This document shows, piece after piece, positions 37,681 through 48,504 of a stretch of 64,000 nt of DNA; position 1 is the first letter of the stretch; each line of letters opens with the position of its first letter. The stretch spans positions 46,452 through 110,451 of the forward strand of contig SKCR01034822.1 of the NCBI GenBank assembly GCA_019454045.1, in the 5' to 3' direction. The DNA comes from Zanthoxylum bungeanum. Taxonomy: Eukaryota > Streptophyta > Magnoliopsida > Sapindales > Rutaceae. A model generated the notes under the pieces. It made no database searches and had not been told where the DNA came from. It was given only the letters and a program-made list of their open reading frames with translations. Position numbers and translations under genes: made by a program.

Positions 37681-38077
37681 GTCTGATCCCACATCCAAAA
37701 TAATTTTTCATGCCTTAAATATTTGATATTTAATTCAATTTATTTTACACATGCTTGAGAATTAATTAATTAGATCAATTATTTAATTGTTCGATAGTTT
37801 TTTTGTAAAATCCCTTTAATAAGGCTTTTTGTTTTGTGAGTGTATTATAAACTAATAGGTCCGTCTCGTCAATACAGATATAAATATTTTTCCTGATATC
37901 GTGGTTGTATTTGCCAAAGCAGTGCGGCTATGGTTAATGAAAATTTGTTTATACCGGAAAAACTTATTTGATAAGAAACAAATTCGAGCGAACGTACATA
38001 CCAATAGATGCCAAAGCAGTGAGGTGATGCATTAGTACCTTGGATATGTACATTGACGAGTATTTCCTTGAATACAC
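37681..38077 (+). other. Copia-2 leader, up to the Athila-1 insertion
   Basis: Non-coding leader between the primer-binding site and gag; it resumes at 50491-50824 after the nested element. It contains GCCAAAGCAGTG at 37913 and 38010, repeated at 50505 and, with one change, at 50609. The last five bases, TACAC (38073-38077), are the target duplication of Athila-1. Confidence 0.8.
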
Positions 38078-40090
38078 TGATGAGTGCTAAATAGATCACC
38101 ATTTCCCACTCCTCTGACTTATTATTTCGCTTAGTTTCTCGAGTTTTATGAACGTTTTGATGTGTTTTAGTTTATTTTGTAGATAAAATAAAATCAAGAC
38201 TAAATGGAAACAATCAGGACGAAATATGGAACAAATAATGGTAAAAACTGGACTTGAAATTTGGATTTTGGAGGTTGGAAACTTGAAATGGCGTTCTAAC
38301 GAAGTACAATTTCAGAAATTTCAACTTTATGCAATTTTCGTATTTTGGCCATAACTGTCTACTCTGATATTGGATTGAGGCGATTCAAGTTCCAGATTAA
38401 AGAAAACTCAAAGATCTACAACTTTGACGTTCATAATAATTTTGAATTCGAAAGATTTCATGACCGAAATGGATGAAACATCCGAAGTGTGTTATGTGTA
38501 TTTATTAAAGTCATTTTCAAAACAAATAAAAAAAAATAATGAAAATTGTCAAACTTCCACCAAACATGTTTGGTGGATGATTTGGTGTCATGTTTGGTGC
38601 CATATTTGGTGGCATGTTTGGTGGAGAAATTAGTGGAGAAATTGGTGGAGAAATTGGTGAAGGTAAAATTTTGCCTATAAATACCAAGTCATTTCATTTG
38701 TAAATTTCATACTTTCTTCTATGTAATTCCTTAAGAATACTAAGAATATTGTATCTTATTTGTTTATTTACAGCTTTCAATAATTAATTTTCGCATTTGC
38801 ACTTTCTTTTCTTTACTTTTCAGTCTTTACTTTCTGCAATTTACTTTTACGCAATAGTACTTTCCTTTCTTTACTTTTCAGTTTTTATTTTTCAGTAATG
38901 AGGAGGTAACTCCCCCCTGCTTGGGTAAAAGGTAAAGCTTTTATTACTAATATTTAGATTAATCTCCCTTAATTATAATATATAAACTAGTTAAAACATG
39001 ACTTAATGAGGATACCGGCTTATGGTCGGTTGGTAATTATTGAAATTGGTTTTAACCTGACTTAATGAGGATACCACTTGATTGGTCTGTTGGTAATTAA
39101 TTATTAATTTGACTTAATCAGGATACCGCCTATATGGCTGGTTGGTAATATCACGCAAAGTTAATATATTATATTAAGGGAGATATCTAAAATAGTAGTG
39201 ATAAAAGTGAATCATTTAACCCCAGTATTTTCTTTTATTGTACTTTTACATTTTTAATTTCCAGCATTTACTTTATAGCATTTACTTTCCAGCATTTACT
39301 TTATTTAATTTCAGCATTTACTTTATGTCTTTTATTTTATTTAAGTTTTTACTAGCCTTAGATATGTGTCGTAACTAAATGTGTTATCTGGGGTTGTGAA
39401 GAATTCCAATATCACCGGTTTATAAGGGGTTATTTTATAGTTTGGGTAATATAAATGTTTACTTATTAAGTCTTAAGCTTAATGCTTCTTGTCAACTGAC
39501 CACTAATAAGATTGATTTGATAAACTTAAAATAAACTTGACAAAGGAATTTTAGGTTTCAGCCTTAGACTTAATAACCCACAATCTTCCTTGAGGATAAA
39601 TAACTCTTTAATAGATTTCCTTACATGATATACATATACCTGTCGGGCGGGGTAGCCACAATTGGAACTTAATCTTAATGAATTCAGGTAACTTGGTTGA
39701 CATAGACATATGATTAATTGGGTTATACTGGGTATTTGCATCCGACCATCGACAAAGGCTTTTGCAGAATTTCGTGTTCCATGTTAGTAAACTAATATAT
39801 TACACAAACGTAAAATAACCACTTCATCTGTAAAAAGATATCGGAATAATTCACAACCATGGATGGTTTATTAATATTGAATTTTCCTCAATCTACTTTC
39901 GCGTTATTTCTTTTACTTTTTTTAATTTTAAAGTCACCACCCAATCAAACAATCAATCCACTACATACTTGTAAAAATTTGGCATCATAAATTAATAGCT
40001 TAGGTTTAAGTCCTCGTGGGATCGATATTTTTTATACTACTTGAACGATACGTGCGCTTGCGTTATACGCGTGTGATTACGCACCAGTCA
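38078..40090 (+). repeat. 5' LTR of Athila-1 (2013 bp)
   Basis: Starts TGATGAGTGCTAAATAG and ends CGCACCAGTCA. The U3 has a cluster of TTTGGTGG/AATTGGTGGAG repeats (38561-38660), then a TATA box (TATAAATA, 38676-38683). Further in are a donor-like GAG/GTAACTCCC at 38903-38912 that is conserved in Athila-2, and three hairpin-forming repeats (38996-39150). The 3' LTR at 48505-50485 is the same throughout except for small indels. Confidence 0.97.
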
Positions 40091-40096
40091 AGTTTT

Positions 40097-40114
40097 TGGC
40101 GCCGTTGCCGGAGA
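40097..40114 (+). other. Primer-binding site of Athila-1
   Basis: TGGCGCCGTTGCCGGAGA, six bases after the LTR end. This is the usual TGGCGCCGTTGCCGGGGA of Athila-lineage elements, commonly assigned to tRNA-Asp, with one change. Confidence 0.9.
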
Positions 40115-40222
40115 CTTATTTATCTTTCACTATTAATTTTGGGGTTATATACATTTACTTGTGTTTAATTTCTTTTTACTTATTGTTTTTGTTTTCTTGT
40201 GTTTCAGGTTCTCAGACACTAC

Positions 40223-41520
40223 ATGAGACGAACCAGAAGCTTTGAAATCCGACCGCTTTACCCAGAGATTGAAAGAACCATCAGACAGTTGAGAAGGGAA
40301 AGGCGAGAAGGCCAGAAAGCACTGATCAACATGGAACCCGAACCTTTGGAAGTTGCACCACCAATTCCCATTCGAGACAGAACCATTCTGGTGGTTGACA
40401 ACTTCTTTTCCTGTATTGTACTTCCTCCCTTACCAGCAAATGTGTGTGACATCAAAACATGCATTCAGATGATACAACAGTCAGTTCAGTTTGGGGGAAA
40501 TGCAACTGAAGATCCTAATTCCCACATCAGCAACTTCCTGGAAGTTTGTGGCACTTTCAATTACAACCGAGCAGCTGAAGAAGCAATGAGACTGCGTGTT
40601 TTCCCATATTCCTTGAAAGACAGAGCTAAGGCTTGGCTATATTCAGTACCAGCAGGTTCTATCACAACTTGGAATACTCTAGCTACAAAATTTCTTGCAA
40701 AGTACTTTCCACCAACCAGAACTGCAAAGCTAAGGAATGACATCACATCCTTTGTGCAACAAGACTCAGAATCCATCTGCGAAGCTTGGGAAATGTACAA
40801 GGATTTACTCCGGAAATGTCTTCACCATGAGATTGCAAAGTGGCTACAAGTCCAAACCTTCTATAATGGACTTTCTGGAATAATGAGAACCATAATTGAT
40901 GCTGCTGCTGGATGAGCTTTAATGGAAAAATGAGAAGATTATGCCTGAGATTTAATTGAGGAAATGACCAACAACAATTCATTGTGGCCAACAGAAATGA
41001 GCATGATCCAAAGAATTACAGGAATTTATGAAGTTGGAGCCAACACAGCAGTGAATGCCAAGCTGGATCAGATTTGCAAAAATCTGGAAACTCTTAACAT
41101 GAAGGTCAATGCTGGATCCACAAGTTCACCATATGGAGGAGCACAAGAATCAGAGGTAAACCAACATGAAGAAACATTGAATTATGTCAGCAATTTCAAC
41201 AGACAGGGGAACAATCCATATTCCAACACCTACAACCCAGGGTAGAGAAATCATCCCAATTTCGCATGGAACAACAATTCAGGGAAAATGAATAACCCAC
41301 CACCAGGATTCCAATAGCAAAACAAATTCCAGGAGTATGAAAAAGAACCAGGAATAACAGAAGTGCTGGCCCAGTTGAAAAAGCAAGAAGCAAAATACGA
41401 TGCTTTAGCAGCTATGGTTCAAAATCAAGTAGCATTGAATCAAAGCCATTCAGCTTCTATTAAAGCACTGGAGAATCAAGTAATCATCCCAGCAACACAA
41501 AACTAAATCCAAGGAACCAA
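40223..41520 (+). pseudogene. Athila-1 gag
   Basis: The ATG at 40223 lies 15 bp after a TTGTGTTTCAG acceptor-like site. Residues about 80-200 are the retrotransposon gag domain (FGGNATEDPNSHISNFLEVC, KDRAKAWLYSVPAGSITTW, FLAKYFPPTRTAKLRNDI). A TGA at 40913 replaces a Gly codon. Further stops occur near 40931, 41243, 41316 and 41504, with the frame otherwise kept (IEEMTNNNSLWPTE; MSMIQRITGIYEVGA). A Gln/Asn-rich tail follows. There is no zinc knuckle, as is common in Athila gag. Confidence 0.9.
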
Positions 41521-41726
41521 GGGAAGGAGCAATGTCAAGCCATTACTTTGAAAAGCGGTACTGAAATCAACAAAGATTTCAGAATCAAGGCATCCATTGA
41601 AGAAGTTCCAAAAGATGCAGTTCCACAGATGGAGGAAAAAGAAGCAAAGGAAAAAGAGCAAGAAAGAATCACTTCACCTCCACATTTTCCACAGCGACTC
41701 CAGAAAAGTAAATTGCTCGATTCCTG

Positions 41727-42590
41727 GAGGTGTTCAAAAAGCTGCATATCAACATTCCATTTGCAGAAGCTTTGGAAGAAATGCCCAGCTATGTTAAATT
41801 CATGAAAGATATTCTTTCACGAAAGCGGAGATTGGGAGATTACGATACAGTAGCATTGACAGAAGAATGCAGCACCATCATTCAGAGGAAACTTTCCCCG
41901 AAGTTGAAAGATCCTAGCAGTTTCACTGTTCCTTGCACCATTGGAGAACATTACATCGGTAAGGTTTTATGTGATTTAGGTGCAAGTGTTAATTTAATGT
42001 CTTTTTCGATTTACAGGAAACTGTAAATTGGAGAAGCAATGCATACCTCAGTCTCTTTGCAACTTGCTGATAGAACACTCGTATTTCCAAGAGGTGTAGT
42101 TGAAGATGTGTTGTTCAAAGCCGACAAACTCATTCTCCCAGCAGATTTCATTATCCTTGACATGGAGGAAGACAAAGATGTACATATCATTCTTGGGAGA
42201 CCATTCTTGGCTACATGTCGAACTGTTATTGATGTACAAAAATGAGAACTAACCATGAAAGTGCAAGACCAAGAAGTTACCTTCAATGTTTTCAAAGCTA
42301 TGAAATTCCCGAGTGATGAAAATGAGGAGGAATGTTTCAGAATTGATGTTGTAGATAGTATCATCCAGGATACTGATGCAATTTCCACGGATAAACTTGA
42401 AGCTTGCATCACCAACATGACTGACAGTGAGCTAGATGAAGAAATTCTGGAATGTATCAACTACCTTGACAAGCCATTCCGCTTCAAAACGACACCACTG
42501 GTGGAAAGTCTGGAACTACCGAAGAATGGGCGAATCAAACCCTCAATTGAAGAACCATCATAGCTGGAGCTAAAGTTACTTCCAAGCCAT
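41727..42590 (+). pseudogene. Athila-1 protease region
   Basis: The piece 41730-42026 has IPFAEALEEMPSYVKFMKDI and the active-site region CDLGASVNLM; Athila elements use DLGAS rather than DTGAS. A stop at about 42026 (K-L-stop) splits it from the C-terminal half, PADFIILDMEEDKDVHIILG followed by RPFLAT. After a further stop, an acidic linker (42255-42563) leads to the RT. The copy in Athila-2 has the same linker up to the point where its deletion begins. Confidence 0.85.
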
Positions 42591-44100
42591 CTCAGGTATG
42601 CATTCTTAGGAAACTATTCTGAATTACCTGTGATTATTTCTTCTTCGCTAACATTAGAACATGAAGAAAAGTTGCTGAGAGTATTATGAGAACACAACAA
42701 AGCCATTGGCTAGACTATAGCAGACATTCGCGACATTAGTCCATCATTTTGCATGCACAAGATTCTGATGAACGATGAGTACAAACCCACAGTAGAGCAT
42801 CAACGGAGACTAAATCCAATCATGAAGGAGGTCGTGAAGAAAGAAATCATCAAATGGTTGGATGCTGGCATCATTTTCCATCTCTGACAGCACTTGGGTG
42901 AGTCCAATGCAGTGTGTGCCAAAGAAAGAAGGAATTACTATAGTCACAAATGAAAAGAACGAACTGATTCCAACAAGAACGATGACTGGATGGAGAGTAT
43001 ACATGGACTACAGGAAGCTGAACAAAGCAACAAGGAAAGATCATTTTCCGCTGCCATTCATTGACCAGATGCTAGACAGACTGGCGGGACATGAGTTCTA
43101 TTACTTTCTGGACGGATACTCGGGGTATAATCAGATTGCCATCGCCCTAGAAGATCAGGAGAAAACCACATTTACATATTCGTATGGTACTTTTGCTTTC
43201 CGCAGGATGCCATTTAGACTATGTAATGTTCTTGCCATATTTCAACGTTGTATAATGGTCATCTTCTCAGACATGCTGGAACAAAGTATGGAGGTGTTCA
43301 TGGATGATTTCTCTATGTTTGGAGATTCTTTCGACCACTGCTTGCAAAATCTAGAACATGTGTTGCAAATGTGTGAAGATACCAACCTGGTACTCAACTG
43401 GGAGAAATGCCACTTCAAGGTATAAGAAGGCATCGTTCTGTGACATCAAATTTCACAAAAGGGAATCGAGGTAGACAAAGTAAAGATCGAGACAATTGAA
43501 AAACTACCTCCACCAACATCTGTCAAAGGGATTCAGAGTTTTCTCGGACATGCAGGCTTTTACAAGAGATTTAGCAAAGACTTCTCAAAGATTGCTAAAC
43601 CTATGTGCAATCTTCTGGAGAAATATGTGCCTTTCAACTTCACCAAAGAATGCCACGAAGCTTTTGAGATCTTAAAATAGAAGCTAGTCTCTACCCCTAT
43701 CATAGTAGCACCAGACTGGACTCTTCTATTTGAAGTGATGTGCGATGCTAGTGATTTTACTGTAGGTGCAGTTTTGGGACAACACAAAGCAAAAATCTTT
43801 TATACCATTTACTACTCCAGCAGAACTCTGAATGAAGCTCAACTCAACTACACAACCACTGAAAAGAAGTTGCTTGCAGTTGTGTTCACTTTTGATAAAT
43901 TCCGCTCATATCTGCAGGGTCCCAAAGTGGTGGTCTACACAGATCATTCAGCAATCAAATATTTGATCGCGAAGAAAGATGCCAAAACCAGATTGATCCG
44001 TTGGATACTTCTATTACAAGAGTTTGTCGTGGAAATCCGAGATAGGAAATGAATAGAAAACCAACTGGCAGATCACTTATCGAGGCTTGAGAATGGAGAA
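42591..44100 (+). pseudogene. Athila-1 reverse transcriptase and RNase H
   Basis: RT piece 42862-43425: GWRVYMDYRKLNKATRKDHF, then PFIDQMLDRLAGH, DGYSGYNQIAIA and the catalytic FMDD at 43297-43308. After a stop comes GIEVDKVKIE and the FLGHAGFYKRFSKDF block. RNase H 43735-44052: [14 protein letters not shown] and [12 protein letters not shown], then [10 protein letters not shown], all with the catalytic acidic residues visible. At least five stops and one shift (42884, near ...IIFH/LSD) break the frame. Confidence 0.92.
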
Positions 44101-45489
44101 ACAACTGGCAAAGAACTGAAAATCAAAGAAACTTTTCCAGATGAACAGTTGTTTGCCATGAAACAATATGATGTCCTTTGGTACGCTGACTATATCAACT
44201 ACATAGTATCGGGAAAATGTCCGTTGGAATGGATAACTCAGTAACGGAAGAAGTTCTTCAAAGAAGTCAAGCACTATGTCTGGGATGAGTCGTACCTGTT
44301 CAAACGCCGTGCTGATCAATTATTGAGACGTTGTGTTCCACATGAGGAGGTCAATAGTGTTCTGCAGCATTGTCATTCATCACCATACGGCGGACACTTC
44401 AGCGGAAATAAAACTACAGCCAAAGTCCTTCAATCAGGTTTGTTCTGGCCCACTCTTTTTAAAGATGCTTATCTATTTGCTCTTCAATGCGACATGTGCC
44501 AGATAACGGGAAATATTTCAAGGAGAAATGAATGACCTCTGCAGAACATTCTGGATGTGGAGATATTTGATGTATGTGGTATTGATTTTATGAGACCCTT
44601 TGTTCCATCATTCAGAAACTTGTACATACTGGTTGTAATAGACTACGTCTCCAAATGGGTTGAAGCAATTTCACTACCATCAAATGATTCAAAAGTGGTG
44701 ATTAAATTCCTTAAAAAGAATATTTTCACTCGCTTCGGAACACCTCGGGCGATTATCAGTGATGATGGCACATATTTTTGCAACAAATACTTCGATGCAC
44801 TCCTATCCAAATATGGAGTTACTCATAAAGTTGCCATTGCCTACCATCCACAATCAAATGGACAGGTTGAAGTTTCAAACAGGGAGATCAAAAGAATCTT
44901 GGAGAGAACCGTTGGATCAACAAGGAGGGACTGGTCTATAAAACTAGATGACATAATATAGGCCTACCGGACAGCTTATAAGACACCCATCGGTATGTTC
45001 CCATATCGAATGGTGTTTGGAAAAGCGTGTCATCTGCCAGTGGAGCTTGAACATAAGGCGTACTGGACACTGAAGAAGTTAAATCTTTATCCACAAATAG
45101 CATGAGAAAATCGACTCCACCAACTCAATGAATTGGAGGAATTTTGCCTGCAGGCTTATGAGAATGCCAGATTATACAAAGAAAAGATCAAGAAATGGCA
45201 TGATCGAAAAATAGTGCGCAGACAGTTGGAACCAAGGCAGCATGTGTTGTTATACAATTCAAGGTTGAAACTTTTCACTGAAAAGTTGAAATCAAGGTGG
45301 TCAGGTCCATTTGTGATTACTCAAGTTTTACCATATGAAGCTGTTGAGTTACTTGATCCCAACACCAACAAAACATTCAAAGTAAACAGTCAGCGTGTCA
45401 AGCACTACTGGGGAGAATCATTTGAACGACAAAAAAAAGTGTCACATTTTCAGATCCAGCCTAACGTTCGGGCAGTCATGTCTAGCTGA
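44101..45489 (+). pseudogene. Athila-1 integrase
   Basis: The zinc-binding HHCC region (HCHSSPYGGHF ... CDMC) is in 44323-44535. The catalytic core has D in GIDFMRPF, D in ISDDGTYF and E in [12 protein letters not shown], the full D,D-35-E set. The C-terminal domain (45133-45489) ends with SRWSGPFVITQVLPYEAVEL and VKHYWGES. Stops at 44533, near 44959 and 45103 interrupt it. The same C-terminal part survives in Athila-2 at 63209-63600. Confidence 0.93.
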
Positions 45490-45580
45490 CGACTTTAAAC
45501 TTAGCGCTAGCAGGGAGGTAACCCATGCAATTTGTGTATATATTCAGAATTGGTGTGTTTTATTTTTGTGTGTTTAATTT

Positions 45581-45586
45581 TTGCAG
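45581..45586 (+). promoter_or_regulatory. Splice-acceptor-like site before the Cys-containing ORF
   Basis: TTTAATTTTTGCAG/GT ends at 45586, 15 bases before the ATG at 45602. Athila-2 has the matching TTTAGTCTTTGCAG/GT (minus, ending 63087). It could produce a spliced message for the accessory ORF. Confidence 0.4.
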
Positions 45587-45601
45587 GTAAAGTCATTTCA
45601 T

Positions 45602-46150
45602 GATGGAAGAAGTTCTCACAAATCTTCACAAGAAATTTCCTTCTCTCCCTCAAAACTCTCTGATGAAAGTCTACAAAGCTCGCTTGTAACGGATGAGACT
45701 ATTGATGATCAAAGGTATTCCTAATGACATTCGTTTGATTATTGAAGCACATGTCCGATTGGCAGGTGAGTCTTCTGACTCTTTTGTTTCACATCTGTCT
45801 GGTTTAGGAAAAAGCACCTATGCTAAAAAGAGAAGAGCTAAAAGAATGGGTGTTTGCTATAAATGTGCTCTCATGACATGTAATACTTGTTGTCGTTCTT
45901 TAGGAATGGTGTTAGATAACCGTGAAATAAAATTAAATTCATTAGGGATGGCTTGACTAATGAGTCTTTGGATGATATATCTAAGACTCTTGAGACGCAT
46001 TCCAGTGGATCTGTGAATCATGTTATTCACATGTTATATACACAATTCCGAAAAGAAAGATAACAGTACAGTCTTAGGAATCTGACTTTAAAAGACCCTA
46101 TATGCCAATTTATAAGAAAATTGGATGAGAAGCTTGTCCCTGACGCATAG
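45602..46150 (+). pseudogene. Athila-1 accessory ORF-A: small basic Cys-containing protein, broken
   Basis: The ATG at 45602 opens 28 codons, then a TAA (about 45687) where Athila-2 has a Glu codon. The frame reopens to 45956 with the core GKSTYAKKRRAKRM followed by a C-x2-C-x4-C-x3-C set, then a shift. Similarity to the Athila-2 copy (62526-63011) continues to a shared TAG at 46148-46150. The layout (a basic Arg/Lys block directly before Cys pairs, about 130 residues) resembles carlavirus-type cysteine-rich nucleic-acid-binding proteins. That is a pattern-level guess. It sits between integrase and the LOG-like ORF, where Athila elements usually have an env-like frame. Confidence 0.6.
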
Positions 46151-46340
46151 ACGTCATTCAAGCCGTTATTTTCTTGTAAATATTATTTTATTTGTCTTGT
46201 ACTAGTAATTGTGATTTGTTTTGGTATCTTCTTTTATTTTTCTCCGACAGGATCCAGACCTTTTTTACTTTCATGATTTATTTTAATGTTTAACTAATAA
46301 TTGTCATCTGGCATGTACTAGTGCTATTATTACTCACCCT

Positions 46341-46347
46341 TTTTCAG
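46341..46347 (+). promoter_or_regulatory. Splice-acceptor-like site before the LOG-like ORF
   Basis: CACCCTTTTTCAG/GTA ends at 46347, 59 bases before the LOG ATG. The Athila-2 counterpart (CACCATTTTCAG/GTA, minus, ending 62337) is 68 bases before its ATG. A second candidate, TTCTCCGACAG, ends at 46251. Confidence 0.4.
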
Positions 46348-46406
46348 GTATTATAAATTCAACTCATCATTGCATTCTTGAAGTCATCCAGAGTTGAGAA
46401 ACAAAA

Positions 46407-47059
46407 ATGGAAGCCACATCTAGAAGACGAGTTGTAAATATATGTGTGTTCTGTGGTACTAGTGTTGGTTCTAAGCCAGAGTTCATTGAGGCAGCACACG
46501 AATTGGGTCGAGTCATAGCTGAAAGGAATATGCACTTAGTATATGGCGGTGGCAATCTTGGACTAATGAGGATCGTTTCAAGGGCTGTACAGGAAGGATG
46601 CAGTCAAGTCTTGGGAATCATCCTAAAACCTTTAGCAGAGGCAAATCTTATAGAACCATCAAACGGAGAAGAGTTAATATTGCCAAGTATGTCTGAACGA
46701 CTGGTGGAAATGATAAACCGTGTTGATACTTTTATTGCTTTGCCAGGTGGCTTGGGCACGATGGAGGAAATTTTTACAGTACTATCTTGGGCGAACTTGA
46801 ACATACACCAGAAACCGATTGGATTGTTTAATGCTGATGGATTTTATGATTTTCTTTGTGTGTTTCTTGATGATGCCGGAGAAATGGATTCGTATCAAAA
46901 TCGGTAAAAGAACTCCTCTTCACTGCCAGAACTACCCAAGATTTAATTGACCAAATTTTAGCCTTTGAACCATAAATTGACCCTATCCTTTCCAAGATTA
47001 ATTGGTCTGATAATGATCGTGGTAAGAAGCGTCGAATAAATCTGGATATTAACCTTTAA
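46407..47059 (+). pseudogene. Athila-1 accessory ORF-B: LOG-like cytokinin riboside 5'-monophosphate phosphoribohydrolase, broken
   Basis: LOG enzymes release active cytokinin bases from their ribotides. The open part (46407-46907, 166 codons) starts ICVFCGTSVG after an 11-residue basic lead. It keeps YGGGNLGLM at about 46-54, MSER at 95-98 and the family signature PGGLGTMEE at 113-121. Compared with Athila-2, a 1-base deletion near 46876 shifts the frame to a stop at 46905, and a Gln codon near 46971 is now TAA. The remaining C-terminus (NWSDNDRGKKRRINLD) is still readable to 47059. By eye 25 of the first 156 residues differ from the Athila-2 copy (about 84% identity). The GGG..GLMG end is R here, another likely lesion. 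Confidence 0.9.
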
Positions 47060-47581
47060 TTTTCATTTTAGATGTAGAATTTCAGCTAACCAGATACTGT
47101 TTCTAAACTCTTCTTCTACTTTTTAAGACATTGGGGACAATGTCTCATTTAGGTTTGGGAGAGGGGAATATTTGCCTAGTATCTTGTTTTTATTGCGTTA
47201 TTTTTAGTAAAAAAATTTCAAAAAATTCAAAAAAAAATTAATTTTTTTTTTTAAAAAAAATTTGTGTTTTTGTGTTTTTAACTTGATTAATCAGGTGAAA
47301 TTGGTATGAGATAGCTGTGTAAGGAATTTCCACTCCTGAGACGTATCTCAACCTATTTCGGAACAAGTTAATTTTTGTTTATTTCCTTTTGAATTACTTA
47401 ATTTGTGAATTCTCCATAATACTGATTAAAATGGATCTTGATATGCTCAGTTAACAGGTATTATCAACATGCATGGTAACATACAGACATGAGATGTAAT
47501 TGAAAAGTTTGTAATATTCAGTGATATAGTTTAATTGGAGAAAACATCTAAAAAAAGCGATAGGATAAAAAAAATCTACAT

Positions 47582-47946
47582 CTGAGATCCGGGTAATTAA
47601 GTCTGTATGGGAGTTTTAACACCTAGTGCCCTAAAGCCAACTGGTTTGGGAGTCACTAACCCAAAGCTCGCTACATGGATCAAAGATGTTATAAAAATAA
47701 AAAGAGACAGCTGAAATCCGAGTAATTAAGTCTGTAAGGGTGTCTTAACACCTAGTGCCCTAAAGCCAACTGGTTTGGGAGTCACTGACCCAAAGCTCGC
47801 TACATGGATCAAAGATGTTATAAAAATAAAAAGAGACAGCTGAAATCCGAGTAATTAAGTATGTAAGGGTGTCTTAACACCTAGTGGCCTAAAGCCAACT
47901 GGTTTGGGAGTCACTGGCCCAAAGCTCGTTACATGGATTGAAGATG
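47582..47946 (+). repeat. 129-bp tandem repeat, about 2.8 copies, between the LOG-like ORF and 3' LTR
   Basis: Units start at 47582, 47711 and 47840 (CTGA.ATCCG.GTAATTAAGT...) and share CACCTAGTGCCCTAAAGCCA and TTTGGGAGTCACT. The third lacks the linker TATAAAAATAAAAAGAGACA. Athila-2 has two diverged units at 60850-61080. Confidence 0.9.
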
Positions 47947-48332
47947 TTGCTTTATTTACTTTTTGCACAAAAAAAAATCAGAAAAAATCAGAAAAATATT
48001 CCATTGTTAAAAAAGGTGTGAATTCTCATATAACTTTAGGATAAAAATATTACTCTCTTTTCAACTACACTTGTGAATATTGTGGGCACAATGACTTGAT
48101 TAATACCTTGTTAGCTGTGTGTATGGAGAATGGTAAAGATAATCGGAGAATTTATTTATTCGGTAATTTAGAAAGAAATGAAACAACTACTAACTTGGAT
48201 AAGAAGTTTCACCTGTTTAGTCACTAACTTTTTTATTCTCTTTTCTCTTGTCATTTTGCTTTTGTGTGCATTATTTTTATTTTCTTTTTGATTTTGTGTA
48301 AATTACATTGACTTTTGTGGGTATCGTCACTG

Positions 48333-48434
48333 TAAGCCCTCACGAGACTACAACTCGTCCACTAGGGACACCTAGGGGTTTAAAGGCTTGTTGCATATGC
48401 TAAATGCAACCGTGATCCCTACGAAAGTGGCTTA
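48333..48434 (+). ncRNA. Conserved non-coding block able to fold as a cloverleaf (Athila-1 copy)
   Basis: Outer stem TAAGCC (48333-48338) pairs with GGCTTA (48429-48434). Inside are three hairpins: ACGAG/CTCGT (48342-48358, loop ACTACAA), CTAGG/CCTAG (48362-48375, loop GACA) and GTTGCAT/ATGCAAC (48390-48410, loop ATGCTAA). The Athila-2 copy (60358-60459) differs at two of 102 positions while flanking DNA is strongly diverged. Called ncRNA for want of a better type; it would be a structural element of the genomic RNA near the 3' end. The function is unknown. Confidence 0.55.
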
Positions 48435-48485
48435 GTTTAATTTTATTTTAAAGATGTTTATGTTATTTTTCTCGAGGACTAGCAA

Positions 48486-48504
48486 AATGTTAGGTTTGGG
48501 GGTG
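48486..48504 (+). other. Polypurine tract of Athila-1
   Basis: ATGTTAGGTTTGGGGGTG just before the 3' LTR start; CTCGAGGACTAGCAAAATGT precedes it. The same sequence precedes the Athila-2 LTR. This is the standard Athila-type second-strand primer region. Confidence 0.8.

Noticed and set aside
47582..47946. CRISPR-like direct repeats
   Set aside because: Units of 129 bp with no regular short repeat and spacer structure, inside a plant retrotransposon.
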